DNA from: SAR86 cluster bacterium
GTDB lineage: Bacteria > Pseudomonadota > Gammaproteobacteria > Magnimaribacterales > TMED112
Assembly (NCBI GenBank): GCA_004321845.1
Contig: SHBL01000003.1
Span: 1 to 42,763 of the forward strand
Length of the DNA stretch: 42,763 nt
Direction: 5' to 3'
The position numbers were made by a program, and so were the translations under genes. Of the stretch, positions 41,851 through 42,763 are shown piece after piece (the first letter of the stretch is position 1; each line of letters begins with the position of its first letter). Under the pieces are notes generated by a model. The model was not told the origin of the DNA. It saw nothing but the letters and a program-made list of their open reading frames with translations, and did no database searches.

Positions 41851-42763
41851 TTAGAGTAATAATGGCATTAAAACAAGAACTTGATTATCGTCACTACTTT
41901 GCACAAGAGCGCTTTTATCGCTTCCAAAACTAACAAGAGATATCTCTTCATCCTCTATAGTGCTTAGAACTTCTTTTAAGTAATTGACATTAAATGCTAT
42001 GTCGAATTGGCTGTTGTCTCCTGTAACGTCGAGTTTTTCTTCTGCCGACTCTTGGTCAGGGTTGTGCGCAGAAACGTCCAACACACCGTTTTCTGATTTA
42101 AGCTTAACTCCCTTAAATTTTTCGCTAGTAAGCACCGAAACTCTAGAAAGAGAATCAAGCATATTTTTTCTATTAAAGGTTATTTTTATGCCATCTCCCT
42201 GAGGAACTACCTGATTATAGTTTGGGTAATTGCCGTCAATAAGTTTTGATTTAAATGTAAAGTTTTTAGACATAAAAACTATGTTGTTAGCATTTATATA
42301 GAACTGAATATCGTCGTTTTGTTTCGGTAGAATTTTCATTAATTCTACCACTGTTTTTCTTGGTATTATGCCCGAGAAATTGCCAATACTATCAAGGCTA
42401 GACTTATAAATCGATAGTCTATGTGCATCTGTAGCTACCATATTTAGTGAGCTTTCAGTTTTTTCGAACAAACAACCATTAAGATAGTGTCTCCAATCTT
42501 GGTTTGCCATTGCGAATGAAGTTTTATGAAAAAGCTCTAGTAGTTTTTCCGTTGAAACTGGGTGTATTGTGTCACTTTTAATTACATCAAAGTCTGGAAA
42601 GTCTGAGCCTGGGATTGTTGCTAAATTGTAGCGTCCTGATGAAGATTTAACGGTAAGTTTTGAGCTTTCTTCGTTTAGTTCAAATGAAACTTGCCCTTCT
42701 GGTAATTCGCGTATTATGTCTGCAGCTTTTTTTGCAGGTATGGTGGTTTCTCCTGGGGTAATT
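41851..42763 (-). CDS. dnaN: DNA polymerase III beta clamp, truncated at its N-terminus by the window edge
   Basis: The listed ORF 41851..42510 starts at an internal Met; the frame continues upstream (..LELFHKTSFAMANQDWRHYLNGCLFE..). VATDAHRLSIYKSSLD and the C-terminal LVLMPLLL clamp end are present. Confidence 0.95.
   Translation of the reverse strand, partial: ITPGETTIPAKKAADIIRELPEGQVSFELNEESSKLTVKSSSGRYNLATIPGSDFPDFDVIKSDTIHPVSTEKLLELFHKTSFAMANQDWRHYLNGCLFEKTESSLNMVATDAHRLSIYKSSLDSIGNFSGIIPRKTVVELMKILPKQNDDIQFYINANNIVFMSKNFTFKSKLIDGNYPNYNQVVPQGDGIKITFNRKNMLDSLSRVSVLTSEKFKGVKLKSENGVLDVSAHNPDQESAEEKLDVTGDNSQFDIAFNVNYLKEVLSTIEDEEISLVSFGSDKSALVQSSDDNQVLVLMPLLL

Noticed and set aside
41984-42202. 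+ strand ORF inside dnaN
   Set aside because: Antisense to the beta clamp; no supporting signal.

Overview
The window is a contiguous, very gene-dense, AT-rich stretch of core chromosome. Gene content, small intergenic gaps and many 4-bp or longer start/stop overlaps suggest a streamlined marine gammaproteobacterium (SAR86-like; this placement is inference). From left to right it contains: ubiE(partial)-ubiB-tatABC; a small ArfA-like ORF; an orphan exported protein; acs; a LOG-family gene; a class I fructose-bisphosphate aldolase; pgk; tkt; dapF-xerC-HAD (yigB-like); a cytochrome c5-like gene; dsbA; engB; polA; dsbB; pckA; gshA; a quinone oxidoreductase; the aa3 cytochrome oxidase and assembly cluster (sco, ctaB, ctaA, unknown, surf1, DUF2909, coxC, ctaG, coxA, coxB); a yheV-like gene; aroE; hemF; tsaC; purE; def; fmt; trkA; trkH; an LpxL-like acyltransferase; a dimeric-type glycyl-tRNA synthetase; gyrB; recF; dnaN(partial). 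The right third resembles the oriC-flanking neighbourhood of Pseudomonas-like gammaproteobacteria. I found no mobile element, CRISPR array, tRNA/rRNA, phage or defence island, and no convincing new multi-gene system. The most interesting signals are departures from the expected core architecture: (i) two identical, inverted parS-like 16-mers inside recF; (ii) a single-chain dimeric GlyRS where glyQ-glyS is expected; (iii) a GyrB lacking the large gammaproteobacterial TOPRIM insertion; (iv) a eukaryote/cyanobacterium-type class I aldolase next to pgk-tkt with no GAPDH gene; (v) a truncated UbiB with an altered DFG motif in a cluster lacking ubiJ; and (vi) loss of rsmB from def-fmt-rsmB-trkA.
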